Origin: Amulumruptor sp947039275
GTDB taxonomy: Bacteria > Bacteroidota > Bacteroidia > Bacteroidales > Muribaculaceae
Direction: 5' to 3'
NCBI GenBank assembly: GCA_947039275.1
Contig: CAMQYL010000028.1
Coordinates: 1-36,803 of the forward strand
DNA: 36,803 nt
The notes under the pieces are model-generated. The model worked only from the letters and a program-made list of their open reading frames with translations, had not been told where the DNA came from and did no database searches. The position numbers and the translations under genes were made by a program. Positions 7,494-15,610 of this stretch are shown here, one piece after another. Position 1 is the first letter of the stretch. Each line of letters starts with the position of its first letter.

Positions 7494-8765
7494 TCAATCC
7501 TGCTTGGGTGCAGGTTCGATGCGTATAAGTTCCAGTCGGGTGGATGTGCGGTGCAATATTGTGAAACTGAGGTCTCCGATGATGACCGTCTCACCTTTGA
7601 CAGGTATGGTGCCGGTATTGTAAAGTATGTATCCAGCCACCGTCTGATATTCACTGTCCTCGGGGATTTCCAGATGATATGTCTCACGCAGGGTCTCTAC
7701 CTCCACACGTCCCGAGCATTCATAGACTCCTGGAGCGGTCTCCTTGACAATCTCCTCAGCCTTGTCATGCTCGTCACGGATATCTCCGCATATCTCCTCC
7801 ACCAGGTCTTCAAGAGTTACAAGACCCGAAGTGCCTCCGAACTCATCGATCACTATCGCCACAGAGCGTTTTTCGCCAAGAAGCCGTTTCATCATCTTAT
7901 GAGCCAGTAATGCCTCGGGAGCAAAGAGCACCGGCTTGATTTTAGTGGTCCAGTCAACATCCGGTATGAACAGCTCCGACACATGGATATACCCGACGAT
8001 GTTGTCGATATCCTCACGGTAGACTATTATCTTGCTGCGCCCTGAGGATGTGAAAAGCTCCGACAACTGTTCGCGTGACGTACCATCTATGTCCACAGCC
8101 ACAATCTCGTTGCGCGGCACCATGCAGTCACGCAGATGTATCGTGGAGAAGTCGAGAGCATTGTGAAATATCTTGACCTCTGTCTCTACCTGGGCTTCCG
8201 TGCTGTCACGCTCGCTCTCCTCTATGGTGCGTTCGAGATACTGGTTAAGGTCGGCTATCGAGAGCGTGGCTGGCGGAGCATCTTCCCCCTTCACTCCTAC
8301 AAGCTTCATCAGCCACTGTGACAGCTTGGTAGTAAACCATGATATCGGATATAATATTACATAGAATATCCATACCGGCACGGCGAATACACGCAGATAA
8401 CTGTTAGGGTTGATGCGGAAAACCGTCTTGGGTATAAACTCGCCCGTAAGCAGTATCACCATTGTGGATATCACAGTCTGAAGCAGCAATATCAGAGCCT
8501 CGTTATGCACACCCCAGCTCTTGATAGGCTCGGTCAGAATGGCAGCTGCCCCCATACCGTAGATTACAAGCATGATATTGTTACCTACCAATATCGTGGA
8601 AATAAACATCTGCGATGAAGCATAGTAACGGTCTATGATACGGGCTATCAGCCCCCCTCTTTCCACATCGAGCTGCGTACGTACACGGTCAGCCGTGACG
8701 TAAGCGATCTCTACTCCTGAGAAGAGAGCCGAAAACAGAAGTGTTATTATGGTCAATACAAGCAT
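7494..8765 (-). CDS. CNNM/CorC-family membrane transporter (DUF21, CBS pair, CorC domain)
   Basis: The 423-aa protein begins with a DUF21 membrane domain (about residues 1-145, LLFSALFSGVEIAYVTADRVR and LVGNNIMLVIYGM). A CBS pair follows (about 205-330, MVPRNEIVAVDIDG...VIDEFGGTSGLVTLEDLVEEICGDI). It ends with a CorC/HlyC transporter-associated domain. The family includes Mg2+/Co2+ exporters, and in Bacteroidetes the gliding-associated GldE relatives; this one's ion is not known. It lies 39 nt downstream of lptC and probably ends the leftward holA-coaX-lptC run. A bidirectional terminator follows. Confidence 0.88.
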   Translation of the reverse strand: MLVLTIITLLFSALFSGVEIAYVTADRVRTQLDVERGGLIARIIDRYYASSQMFISTILVGNNIMLVIYGMGAAAILTEPIKSWGVHNEALILLLQTVISTMVILLTGEFIPKTVFRINPNSYLRVFAVPVWIFYVILYPISWFTTKLSQWLMKLVGVKGEDAPPATLSIADLNQYLERTIEESERDSTEAQVETEVKIFHNALDFSTIHLRDCMVPRNEIVAVDIDGTSREQLSELFTSSGRSKIIVYREDIDNIVGYIHVSELFIPDVDWTTKIKPVLFAPEALLAHKMMKRLLGEKRSVAIVIDEFGGTSGLVTLEDLVEEICGDIRDEHDKAEEIVKETAPGVYECSGRVEVETLRETYHLEIPEDSEYQTVAGYILYNTGTIPVKGETVIIGDLSFTILHRTSTRLELIRIEPAPKQD

Positions 8766-8804
8766 ACGCCTATATATTTATATGTTCGTGAGTGTTACGT
8801 CCGT

Positions 8805-9569
8805 TTATCTGCCCAGCGATGTCACAGGTCTTTTGGGCTGCGGTGTGCCTCCAGCCTGACGTCCGGGCACAGGCATCAGCTGGTTGACATTCTGGTTGTT
8901 GCCCGACGGTGCCGGTCGCGGCTTCTCTGATGTACGCTGCGGCGGAGTCCTTACAGCTGCCACAGTATCATTGCCGGCAGCAGTATCTTCCGAGGGTTGC
9001 GTTCCTGCACCCATGGGACCTTCTTCTCCGACAGGAAATATGCCTGACACATTATTGACCGTATAATTGGTCATCTGTTCATCGCTGACAAATCCGTAGC
9101 CCTCGATGACACGGTCGCTTTTCTCGATGTGTATGAAAGAGTCGCTGTATATCTTATGGTTCTGCTGGTCCCAGAAAAGCTGGTTGGTAAGAAACTTCTC
9201 TTTCGCCACATTGGCTATACGCACATTGCCGTCGAGACGCCAGAGTTGCTCAAGTTTGAAATACGTGGCAGAATCGCATCTGACAGTAGCATCGCGGCGC
9301 ATCAGGTCATCGAATTTCTCTAAGTTCAGACCGTCGGGAAACCGCCAATGAGGCACCTTGGACTCATCAAACACGAGCCACAACGGGGAGATTATGCGAT
9401 AACGCGTTATGCCCGAATCACTTATGAGCGTCTCAACGTCGCGCGTCATCATGGTAGGGAATATCTCGGGATCGATACGTCCCGACAGAAATTCCTTCTT
9501 CTCCTCCTTGCACGCCGTGATCGCCATTATGGTTATGAGGACTACGACCGATGACAGCAACTGTCTCAT
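8805..9569 (-). CDS. lptC: LPS export periplasmic protein LptC
   Basis: The 254-aa protein has a lipoprotein-type signal peptide with lipobox ITAC (Cys20). The LptC jellyroll region shows as TLISDSGITRYRIISPLWLVFDES, YFKLEQLWRLDGNVRI, LFWDQQNHKIYSDSFIHIEK and EGYGFVSDEQMTNYTVNNVSGIF. LptC passes lipopolysaccharide from LptB2FG to LptA in the periplasm. The last ~75 residues are proline-, threonine- and asparagine-rich and look disordered, longer than in most LptC proteins. The order outer-membrane protein, lptC, CNNM is common in Bacteroidales. The gene starts 13 nt after the barrel gene's stop. Confidence 0.87.
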   Translation of the reverse strand: MRQLLSSVVVLITIMAITACKEEKKEFLSGRIDPEIFPTMMTRDVETLISDSGITRYRIISPLWLVFDESKVPHWRFPDGLNLEKFDDLMRRDATVRCDSATYFKLEQLWRLDGNVRIANVAKEKFLTNQLFWDQQNHKIYSDSFIHIEKSDRVIEGYGFVSDEQMTNYTVNNVSGIFPVGEEGPMGAGTQPSEDTAAGNDTVAAVRTPPQRTSEKPRPAPSGNNQNVNQLMPVPGRQAGGTPQPKRPVTSLGR

Positions 9570-9582
9570 TTACCGCAGTATA

Positions 9583-10860
9583 TCAACGGATCTTGCTCTG
9601 CATGAACCAGCGTTCGTTGAAGTTCACGCCGAGAGTGATGTTGAAATAATTCTCAGTCAGCAGCTTCGTAGGCGAAGTGGAGCGGTGCTTGTACTCGAAG
9701 CCGAGATTGACAACGGTCTTTCCAGCCACAGCCGGGAAGCCGAAACCGCATGACAGCCCGAAGTCCTTGACCGAATTGGTGTTGACAGTGATATAATCGC
9801 GGTTGTAGTATCCGCCGAAACGGTAGGCGACACGGCGGAAATAGCTTCCGCGAGGATCCGGCACCCACTGCACTCCGGCACCTATACGGTAGCGGTTTTG
9901 GAATTTCGTGCCTATGAAATTATCGTTAGGTTCAAATTTGGCATTTTTCCAGCCCTGATAGGTGAAATCCACCTCAGCCATGAAATTGCGGTTACACTCA
10001 TAGTTGAGACCCACACCCCATGTGGCAGGGATGGCGAAATGATGGCGGAGCGACTCGCTGGCTATTGTATCGCCTACGTGGCCACTTGACCCTGCCGATG
10101 TGACCTCGTCAAACTGCAGCACCATGCTTTTGCCAAGCAACGCTTTGCCGGGCGAGAATGTCAGACCTGCGGTAAAACGCTGACGCGGAGCCACTTCCAC
10201 TCCATACTGTATGCCGAAATCCATATGGAAGTCACGCACCTGTATGATCTGCTCGAAAAGCGACATGGTGCCTGTCGATGCTGGGATAGCGTACACGTCA
10301 TTATATGTAGTGCCGAAGAAATAGGCAAAATTCATACCCACGTTGAGACCCTTGACGATATTGAATCCGGCACCGAGGTAGAGCAGGTTGAGACCGCCAG
10401 AGCCTTGACGTGATGCAGAGCCGTTGTCAATCTTTGAGCCGAACGAATATCCCACCGACGAATACGGCAGCAAGCCTATCGACATGCCCAGACGCTTACT
10501 GATCGGGAAAGCCATAGTCACATAGTCAAGACCTCCCCCATAGTTGTGCTGCTTGTTGGTCTCTCCGGTATGTTGCAGAGTCTCGCTTGACCAGATGTTG
10601 GTAAAATCAAGACCCATGTCAAACAGGAATGTCAGCGAATCCCTTGCGGCATAGCTCGCCGGATTCATCACATTGATCTGACGGCCTGATGACATAGCAT
10701 AGCCTACTCCACCCATCTGACGCTGCGCCGATGTGGCATTGTCACGCAGCATGCCGTAGCCGAATTTTGAATACGGAGTCTGCGCCGATACGCTTACTGA
10801 CCCTGCGGACAGAGCAATGACTGCTGCCACAAGCGCTATGATTCTATTTCTTATCTTCAT
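9583..10860 (-). CDS. Outer-membrane beta-barrel protein (OmpP1/FadL-like)
   Basis: The 425-aa protein has a signal peptide cleaved near VSA-QT (about residue 26). Alternating aromatic, glycine-rich strands continue to the C-terminal NYFNITLGVNFNERWFMQSKIR. N-terminal TPYSKFGYGMLRDNATSAQRQMGGVGYAMSSGRQINVMNPASYAARDSLTF is characteristic of the Bacteroidetes FadL/PorV-like barrels, in which an NPAS motif follows the N-terminal hatch. The substrate is unknown. Its start overlaps the coaX stop by 17 nt. Confidence 0.8.
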   Translation of the reverse strand: MKIRNRIIALVAAVIALSAGSVSVSAQTPYSKFGYGMLRDNATSAQRQMGGVGYAMSSGRQINVMNPASYAARDSLTFLFDMGLDFTNIWSSETLQHTGETNKQHNYGGGLDYVTMAFPISKRLGMSIGLLPYSSVGYSFGSKIDNGSASRQGSGGLNLLYLGAGFNIVKGLNVGMNFAYFFGTTYNDVYAIPASTGTMSLFEQIIQVRDFHMDFGIQYGVEVAPRQRFTAGLTFSPGKALLGKSMVLQFDEVTSAGSSGHVGDTIASESLRHHFAIPATWGVGLNYECNRNFMAEVDFTYQGWKNAKFEPNDNFIGTKFQNRYRIGAGVQWVPDPRGSYFRRVAYRFGGYYNRDYITVNTNSVKDFGLSCGFGFPAVAGKTVVNLGFEYKHRSTSPTKLLTENYFNITLGVNFNERWFMQSKIR

Positions 10861-11581
10861 TATATAATAATATTCTGTTTAATCCTTTGCTTACAAGATG
10901 TTCGTCGACATCCACCTCGAAATCGAGCAGCGGGCTAAGCAACGGTGCATTGCCGCCGGTCATGACCACCCTTGTATCACGTAGCTTGCTCATATAGAAG
11001 CTGACCGCGCCGACTATGCCATAGACCGCGCCGAGTATCATAGCATCGGCAGTATCCTTGCCGAGTACCCTCTGGTGGTCGATGCTTGCCGGTACTTCAA
11101 GCTGGGGCAGACGCGCGGTGTAACGGTGCAGGGCATCAAGTCGCATCTTTAGCCCAGGCGTGATATTGCCTCCGCGAAACGTACCGTCGGCTGTAACGAA
11201 ATCATAAGTGACAGCAGTCCCGGCATCCACCACAAGCAGATTCTGGTCAGGGTGGAGCGAGACAGCTCCTACTGCCGCCGCGATGCGGTCTGCCCCGAGT
11301 GTACCGGGAGTGCCATAGTCTATCTTGATGGGCAGTCGGCATCGGCTCGACAACCGGCACACGCGCTTGGCAATATGCTTTATGCTCTCCAAAACCGCCC
11401 TGCCGTCATCCGATACCGAGCAATATATAGCTGCATCGATAGCGCCGCGTCCGCTGGTGAACTGCTCGACAGTCTGTGCACACAAATGCGGCTCATTGAC
11501 TATATCAACAAGCCCGGTGCCGTCCCACAGAGCCATTTTGGCTACCGTATTACCTTGATCGATGGTAAGATTCAGTGACAT
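10844..11581 (-). CDS. coaX: Type III pantothenate kinase
   Basis: The 245-aa protein shows the CoaX landmarks: D8-x-G10-N11-T12 at the N-terminus (phosphate loop), TPGTLGADRIAAAVGA near 91-106, VVDAGTAVTYD near 117-127 and GGNITPGLKMRLDALHRYTARLPQ for pantothenate binding. It phosphorylates pantothenate in the first step of coenzyme A synthesis. A TAACTTTG -7-like box on this strand (11589-11596) lies only 7 nt before the ATG, suggesting an almost leaderless mRNA, but no -33 box is clear. It overlaps the downstream barrel gene. Confidence 0.95.
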   Translation of the reverse strand: MSLNLTIDQGNTVAKMALWDGTGLVDIVNEPHLCAQTVEQFTSGRGAIDAAIYCSVSDDGRAVLESIKHIAKRVCRLSSRCRLPIKIDYGTPGTLGADRIAAAVGAVSLHPDQNLLVVDAGTAVTYDFVTADGTFRGGNITPGLKMRLDALHRYTARLPQLEVPASIDHQRVLGKDTADAMILGAVYGIVGAVSFYMSKLRDTRVVMTGGNAPLLSPLLDFEVDVDEHLVSKGLNRILLYNEDKK

Positions 11582-11639
11582 ACCGCCACAAAGTTACTAA
11601 TAAATCTTGTAAGAGGCTGTTTAAAAACAAAGTTTAAAT

Positions 11640-12671
11640 TTACGAGGGCAACACACCGCGGGCAGTGAAAATGCGGTATATGAGGTCACGCAGCATCTCA
11701 GAAGCATCCTGACGGCTGCCGATACCTTTGGATTTGACATCAAAGTCACGTATGGCAGAAACCAGCTCAGCTGTCTGAAAAGCATTAAAGTTACGTGCTG
11801 CAGCCTCATAGTTACGCAGTTGCCATGACTGGCTCAGCCCCATGGCAGCCATCAGCGACGCCGGACTCTTGTCGGGCGTGAAATGATATACCAGAAGATT
11901 GGAAAACAGCGTGAACAGACTGCTTGCCACAGCCTGCGGAGGGTTAGCCTTGGGGTTGGCTTTGAAATACTCCACTATCTGCATGCTCTTGCGGAAATTG
12001 CGTGATATTATGGCATCGGTCAGCTCATAGCTGTTGAAGTCCTTGGAGATGCCGATGTTGCGCTCTATCGCCTCAGGCGTAATGGTAGCCTTGGGCGGCA
12101 GCACCATGGCGAGCTTGGCAACGGCATTGTGCACCTTTGACAGGTCTGCTCCGAGATAGTCCTTTATCATTGTCAGAGCCTTGACCTCTATCGCCAGACC
12201 GTGGTCATCGACAATAGCCTTGATGCACTGCGGCAGATCCTTGGGCTTGGGACGCTCGGCTGTAAAAATTACCGCGCCCCTCTTGGCGGCATCCATCATC
12301 GCCTTGCCCTTGGGCTTGTCGCCACGGAAGCACACCACCAACACGGTGGTAGGCGAAGGAGACATGATATAACCGGCGAGCTTGTCAAGCTGGTCGGCTC
12401 TCATGGTCTGCGCCTCCTTGAGTATCACCACCTGGCGGTCAGACATCATGGGATAGCGGCGCGCCGTCTCGACCACAGTAGCCACATCGAGCTGCTGCGA
12501 CCCGTAGACCACAAACAGGTTGAAATCACGGTCAGCCTCGTCAATCACCCCTTCGAAAGCATCGACCAGACGGTCTATGTAATACCCCTCCTGGCCTGCC
12601 AGTATATAGACAGGCTGGAGACTGCGATGACGTACGTCATTACGAAGCGAAGCAAAAGTAGGAGATACCAT
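11640..12671 (-). CDS. holA: DNA polymerase III delta subunit
   Basis: The 343-aa protein matches the HolA clamp-loader delta subunit. PVYILAGQEGYYIDRLVDAFE lies near residues 19-39, VETARRYPMMSDRQVVILKEAQ near 66, and a C-terminal helical collar domain contains FKANPKANPPQAVASSLFTLFSNLLVYH. Delta opens the beta clamp ring during clamp loading. It has no Walker A, as expected for delta. It is the first gene of a leftward group ahead of coaX, with a 58-nt gap. Confidence 0.92.
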   Translation of the reverse strand: MVSPTFASLRNDVRHRSLQPVYILAGQEGYYIDRLVDAFEGVIDEADRDFNLFVVYGSQQLDVATVVETARRYPMMSDRQVVILKEAQTMRADQLDKLAGYIMSPSPTTVLVVCFRGDKPKGKAMMDAAKRGAVIFTAERPKPKDLPQCIKAIVDDHGLAIEVKALTMIKDYLGADLSKVHNAVAKLAMVLPPKATITPEAIERNIGISKDFNSYELTDAIISRNFRKSMQIVEYFKANPKANPPQAVASSLFTLFSNLLVYHFTPDKSPASLMAAMGLSQSWQLRNYEAAARNFNAFQTAELVSAIRDFDVKSKGIGSRQDASEMLRDLIYRIFTARGVLPS

Positions 12672-12722
12672 CAGTCCATGTATTTGAAAGTCGCTAAGTT
12701 ACGAAATTTTATCCGTGATTCT

Positions 12723-12753
12723 TATAAGATTTATAAGTCTTATAAATCTTATA
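12723..12753. repeat. 31-bp AT-rich palindrome
   Basis: 15-bp arms (12723-12737 and 12739-12753) around a single central base, built from TATAAG/CTTATA units. Seventeen bases (gatttataagacttata when read on the minus strand) recur on the plus strand at 54-70. It lies upstream of holA, beyond the ribosomal gene cluster. Confidence 0.7.
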
Positions 12754-12769
12754 CCCTGAAATATGCAGT

Positions 12770-12808
12770 ATGCTCCGCATGGGGCTTGTGAGCCATCATG
12801 CGGAGCAT
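12770..12808. other. Stem-loop downstream of the ribosomal protein cluster
   Basis: Perfect 11-bp inverted repeat (ATGCTCCGCAT at 12770-12780 and 12798-12808), loop 17 nt, no U-run. It lies about 100 nt past the DUF4295 stop and may mark the transcript's 3' end. Confidence 0.45.
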
Positions 12809-12910
12809 GCCGAAGTTATGCTAAAGAGGCTATGCTTGCCGTTACCGCCGTGGAGCGGTCGCGGCTGCTGTCTCTTGTGTTTTTGTTGTTTGTATCAGTC
12901 GTGGAGGATA

Positions 12911-13060
12911 TTACTTGAGTGCGTCCTTGACAGCGTCGTTGGGCACCATAGTCTCCTGGAAAGTGTAAGCACCTGTCTTGGGTGATTTCACCATCTTGAT
13001 GACTTTGCTGTATGTACGTCCTTCACCCTTCTGCAGCGAAGCGACTGTTTTCTTTGCCAT
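12911..13060 (-). CDS. DUF4295 small basic protein (Bacteroidetes ribosomal protein, bL38-type)
   Basis: A 49-codon frame starts with MAKKTVASLQKGEGRTYSKV and ends DAVKDALK. It is the conserved DUF4295 protein that follows rpmG in Bacteroidetes. As I recall, a small protein of this kind was found as an extra large-subunit protein (bL38) in the Flavobacterium ribosome structure. The link of this family to bL38 is from memory. It lies 49 nt after rpmG in the same operon. Confidence 0.88.
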   Translation of the reverse strand: MAKKTVASLQKGEGRTYSKVIKMVKSPKTGAYTFQETMVPNDAVKDALK

Positions 13061-13109
13061 ATCGTTGGATTTTGTAAAGTAGGGTCTCTACCGTGGGGTG
13101 AAACTTATG

Positions 13110-13298
13110 TTATTTGATCTCCTTGTGAACAGTCACCTTCTTGAGGATGGGATTGTATTTCTTGAGCTCAAGACGTTCGGTGGTGTTTTTACGGTTCTTG
13201 GTGGTGATGTAGCGTGAAGTGCCGGGCATGCCGCTCGCCTTATGTTCGGTGCATTCGAGGATCACCTGCACTCGATTGCCTTTAGCTTTCTTTGCCAT
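13110..13298 (-). CDS. rpmG: 50S ribosomal protein L33
   Basis: The 62-aa basic protein matches bL33: KGNRVQVILECTEHKASGMPGTSRYITTKNRKNTTERLELKKYNP. The usual zinc-binding cysteine pairs are absent apart from one Cys in LEC, so this is the zinc-independent type. It starts 9 nt after rpmB. Confidence 0.96.
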   Translation of the reverse strand: MAKKAKGNRVQVILECTEHKASGMPGTSRYITTKNRKNTTERLELKKYNPILKKVTVHKEIK

Positions 13299-13307
13299 TG
13301 TTGCTGA

Positions 13308-13565
13308 TTAGAGGTCTAAATATTTGACTTCGGTGAGATAACCCTTCTTGGCTGCATCAAGCAGAGCAGCGTTGAGGCCCTTCTTGTTGATGACACGGAG
13401 GCCTGCGGCAGAGAGGGTCAAAGTAATCCAAGCGTCTTCTTCAACCCAATAGAATTTCTTGTTGAAGAGGTTGACGTTGAACTTACGCTTTGTGCGGCGC
13501 TTCGAGTGGGAAACGTTGTTGCCCACCATAGCCTGTTTACCTGTGATTTGACAAATCTTTGACAT
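13308..13565 (-). CDS. rpmB: 50S ribosomal protein L28
   Basis: The 85-aa protein begins MSKICQITGKQAMVGNNVSHSKRRTKRKFNVNL, the standard bL28 start, with the C-terminal LTLSAAGLRVINKKGL block. It is the first gene of rpmB-rpmG-DUF4295, transcribed from a promoter about 150 nt upstream. Confidence 0.96.
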   Translation of the reverse strand: MSKICQITGKQAMVGNNVSHSKRRTKRKFNVNLFNKKFYWVEEDAWITLTLSAAGLRVINKKGLNAALLDAAKKGYLTEVKYLDL

Positions 13566-13720
13566 GGCTGTTCAATTAAATCTATCTCTTGTGGTTGGTT
13601 TTGTAAAACTGTAAAGCACGGGGCTTATAAGGTGACATTTCAGGCCGCTTCCATTTCTCATATCGCGCCAAGTGCATCATTCTTAGACACTTTCGTAGGA
13701 TGAGGCCGCAAAACAGTTTG

Positions 13721-13752
13721 CAAAGTAAGTAATTTTCTCTCTATCTGCCAAA
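13721..13752 (-). promoter_or_regulatory. Promoter of the rpmB operon
   Basis: On the minus strand TTTG (13749-13752) is followed after 20 nt by TTACTTTG (13721-13728), one base off TAnnTTTG. Transcription would start near 13714, giving an untranslated leader of about 150 nt before the rpmB ATG. Confidence 0.6.
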
Positions 13753-13771
13753 TATTTCAAAATGTTTTTGT

Positions 13772-13779
13772 TAAATTTG
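13772..13779 (+). promoter_or_regulatory. -7 box for recF
   Basis: TAAATTTG matches the TAnnTTTG consensus 22 nt before the recF ATG. No clear -33 TTG is seen at the expected distance. It lies back to back with the rpmB promoter. Confidence 0.45.
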
Positions 13780-13801
13780 TATTCCTTTCTATGGCAATCA
13801 G

Positions 13802-14905
13802 ATGCAACTTGTAAGCCTCACCATCACCGATTTCAAAAATATTCCCGAGACATCCCTGGAGCTGTCACCACGCTTCAACGGGTTTCTCGGACTCAACGGC
13901 ATGGGCAAAAGCAATCTGCTCGATGCCATCTACGCCCTCTCGTTCACCAAGAGCTTCACCGGGGCACAAGACCGCATGCTGGCTCGACGAGGCTCCGACC
14001 TGTTCATGATAAAAGGCACATACATGCGCCAGGGACAGCCTGAAGAACTCACCCTCGGTTATGCCGCAGGTAGGCGCAAGAGCCTCAAGCGCAAAGGGAA
14101 AGAATACAAACGCATATCGGAGCATATCGGACTGTTTCCGCTCGTGATGATGTCACCGCGAGATATTGACCTCATCCGTGGCACAGGCTCTGACCGACGC
14201 CGATGGATGGACATGGTCATATCGCAGAGCGATGCCACCTATCTTGACGCTCTGATGCGCTATAACAATGCCCTCGAGCAGCGTAACCGCATGCTTCGCG
14301 ACGGCGTCTATGACCCCACATTGCTGGAGGTCAACGAGATGATGATGGCAAGCGCAGCCGAGACCATACACCGCGCCCGCTCGGGCTTTGTCACCCAGCT
14401 CGGTGAAATATTCAGCCGCTACCATCGCCTGATGGCTGGCGATGACGAGGAAGTGACGCTGAGCTATGACAGCGAACTCAATGAGCCGGACATGACCATG
14501 GAGCGGCTGCTGGAGCAGAACCGCGCCAAGGACTGCATCATCAAGCACACTTCGTCAGGACCCCACCGTGACGACATCATCATGACCCTTGGGGGCATGG
14601 ATGTCCGCCGCACCGCCTCCGAGGGGCAATGCAAGACCTTCACGATAGCCCTTCGACTGGCACAGTATGAGTTCCTCTCGCTCGCCACGAACCTTCGCCC
14701 GCTGCTGCTGCTCGATGACATCTTCGACAAGCTCGACTCGGTCAGGGTGGAGCGCATCATCCGCATGGTATCGGGCGACCGCTTCGGCCAGATATTCATC
14801 ACCGACACCAACCGCAAGCATCTTGACGAGATATTTTCCGCCACATCGGAGGAGGTAAGACTCTGGAGCGTAGAAGACGGCGAGTTTACCCCCATTGAGC
14901 CATGA
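13802..14905 (+). CDS. recF: DNA replication and repair protein RecF
   Basis: The 367-aa protein has Walker A GLNGMGKS at residues 30-37, an ABC/SMC-type signature in RRTASEGQCKTFTIALRLAQYEFL and Walker B in LLLLDDIFDKLD. RecF loads RecOR onto single-strand gaps and is a cytoplasmic SMC-like ATPase. MQLVSLTITDFKNI is the usual N-terminal start. The stop overlaps the next ATG by 4 nt (ATGA). Confidence 0.96.
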   Translation: MQLVSLTITDFKNIPETSLELSPRFNGFLGLNGMGKSNLLDAIYALSFTKSFTGAQDRMLARRGSDLFMIKGTYMRQGQPEELTLGYAAGRRKSLKRKGKEYKRISEHIGLFPLVMMSPRDIDLIRGTGSDRRRWMDMVISQSDATYLDALMRYNNALEQRNRMLRDGVYDPTLLEVNEMMMASAAETIHRARSGFVTQLGEIFSRYHRLMAGDDEEVTLSYDSELNEPDMTMERLLEQNRAKDCIIKHTSSGPHRDDIIMTLGGMDVRRTASEGQCKTFTIALRLAQYEFLSLATNLRPLLLLDDIFDKLDSVRVERIIRMVSGDRFGQIFITDTNRKHLDEIFSATSEEVRLWSVEDGEFTPIEP

Positions 14906-15192
14906 AACGCACGGAAGCCCAGTCAATAGGCGAGATTTTCGACGAGGTGCTTCGGCAGAACAATCTTGACGATACCTTTAACGAACAGAAAGCATGCTTC
15001 CTGTGGCCCGAGGTCGTAGGTCCGCAGATCAACCGACGCACCACGCGCCGCTTCGTGGACCACGGCGTGATGCACGTCTACATCTCATCAGCCCCCCTCA
15101 AGAGCGAACTCGAATTCCTCAAGCCCCGCATCATCCAGCTCCTAAATGACGCCGTAGGCACCCCCGTCATCAAAGCCCTGATGATCCACTGA
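14902..15192 (+). CDS. DUF721 (DciA-like) protein
   Basis: The 96-aa protein matches the DUF721 family: ACFLWPEVVGPQINRRTTRRFVDHGVMHVYISSAPLKSELEFLKPRIIQLLNDAVG. DUF721 includes DciA, which loads the replicative helicase in many bacteria. Whether the short Bacteroidetes form does so is not established. Its coupling to recF by a 4-nt overlap supports a replication or repair role. Confidence 0.85.
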   Translation: MKRTEAQSIGEIFDEVLRQNNLDDTFNEQKACFLWPEVVGPQINRRTTRRFVDHGVMHVYISSAPLKSELEFLKPRIIQLLNDAVGTPVIKALMIH

Positions 15193-15610
15193 CCCCCCCC
15201 TGAATCACCACCATCCAATTTTTGTAGGGACATGCCATGAAGCTGGTCTCTTAAGGCTCGCGGTGTTAACCGCGATGGGAGCAGTAGCCACATGCAAGCA
15301 AGTCGTCAGACTTGTGCAGCTTGTGGGAAACGGATTGCAGAAAAACAAGCCGGCGGTGTAACTGCCGGGGCAATCGCGCGCATCAGCCCCGGCAGCTAAC
15401 GCCGCCGGAATATGAGGGGATGGCTTTGACCACAAGCTGCGCAAGTCTGACGACTTGCTTGCATGTGGCTACTGCTCCCCTCGGGGCTAACACCCCGAGA
15501 TTTAAACTAACAGAGACGTTAAATCAAAAAATAGGCAGGGCGGTACCACTTTTCAGGCACCGCCCCGCTGGCGATAAGGATGTGTTCTGTGTAGATTGCA
15601 GAGTAATCGG
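15193..15610. repeat. Compound palindromic repeat region
   Basis: No gene is supported in this 418-nt gap. It holds nested inverted repeats. TTTGTAGGGACATGCCATG lies at 15221-15239. A 6-bp hairpin with GTTA loop lies at 15259-15274. A 50-bp arm at 15277-15326 is repeated inverted at 15430-15479 with one mismatch. Nested GC-rich arms lie at 15350-15371 and 15386-15408, and a 7-bp hairpin at 15480-15499. Several hairpins share TAAC-type loops. Open frames here are only translations of the repeat. Confidence 0.85.
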
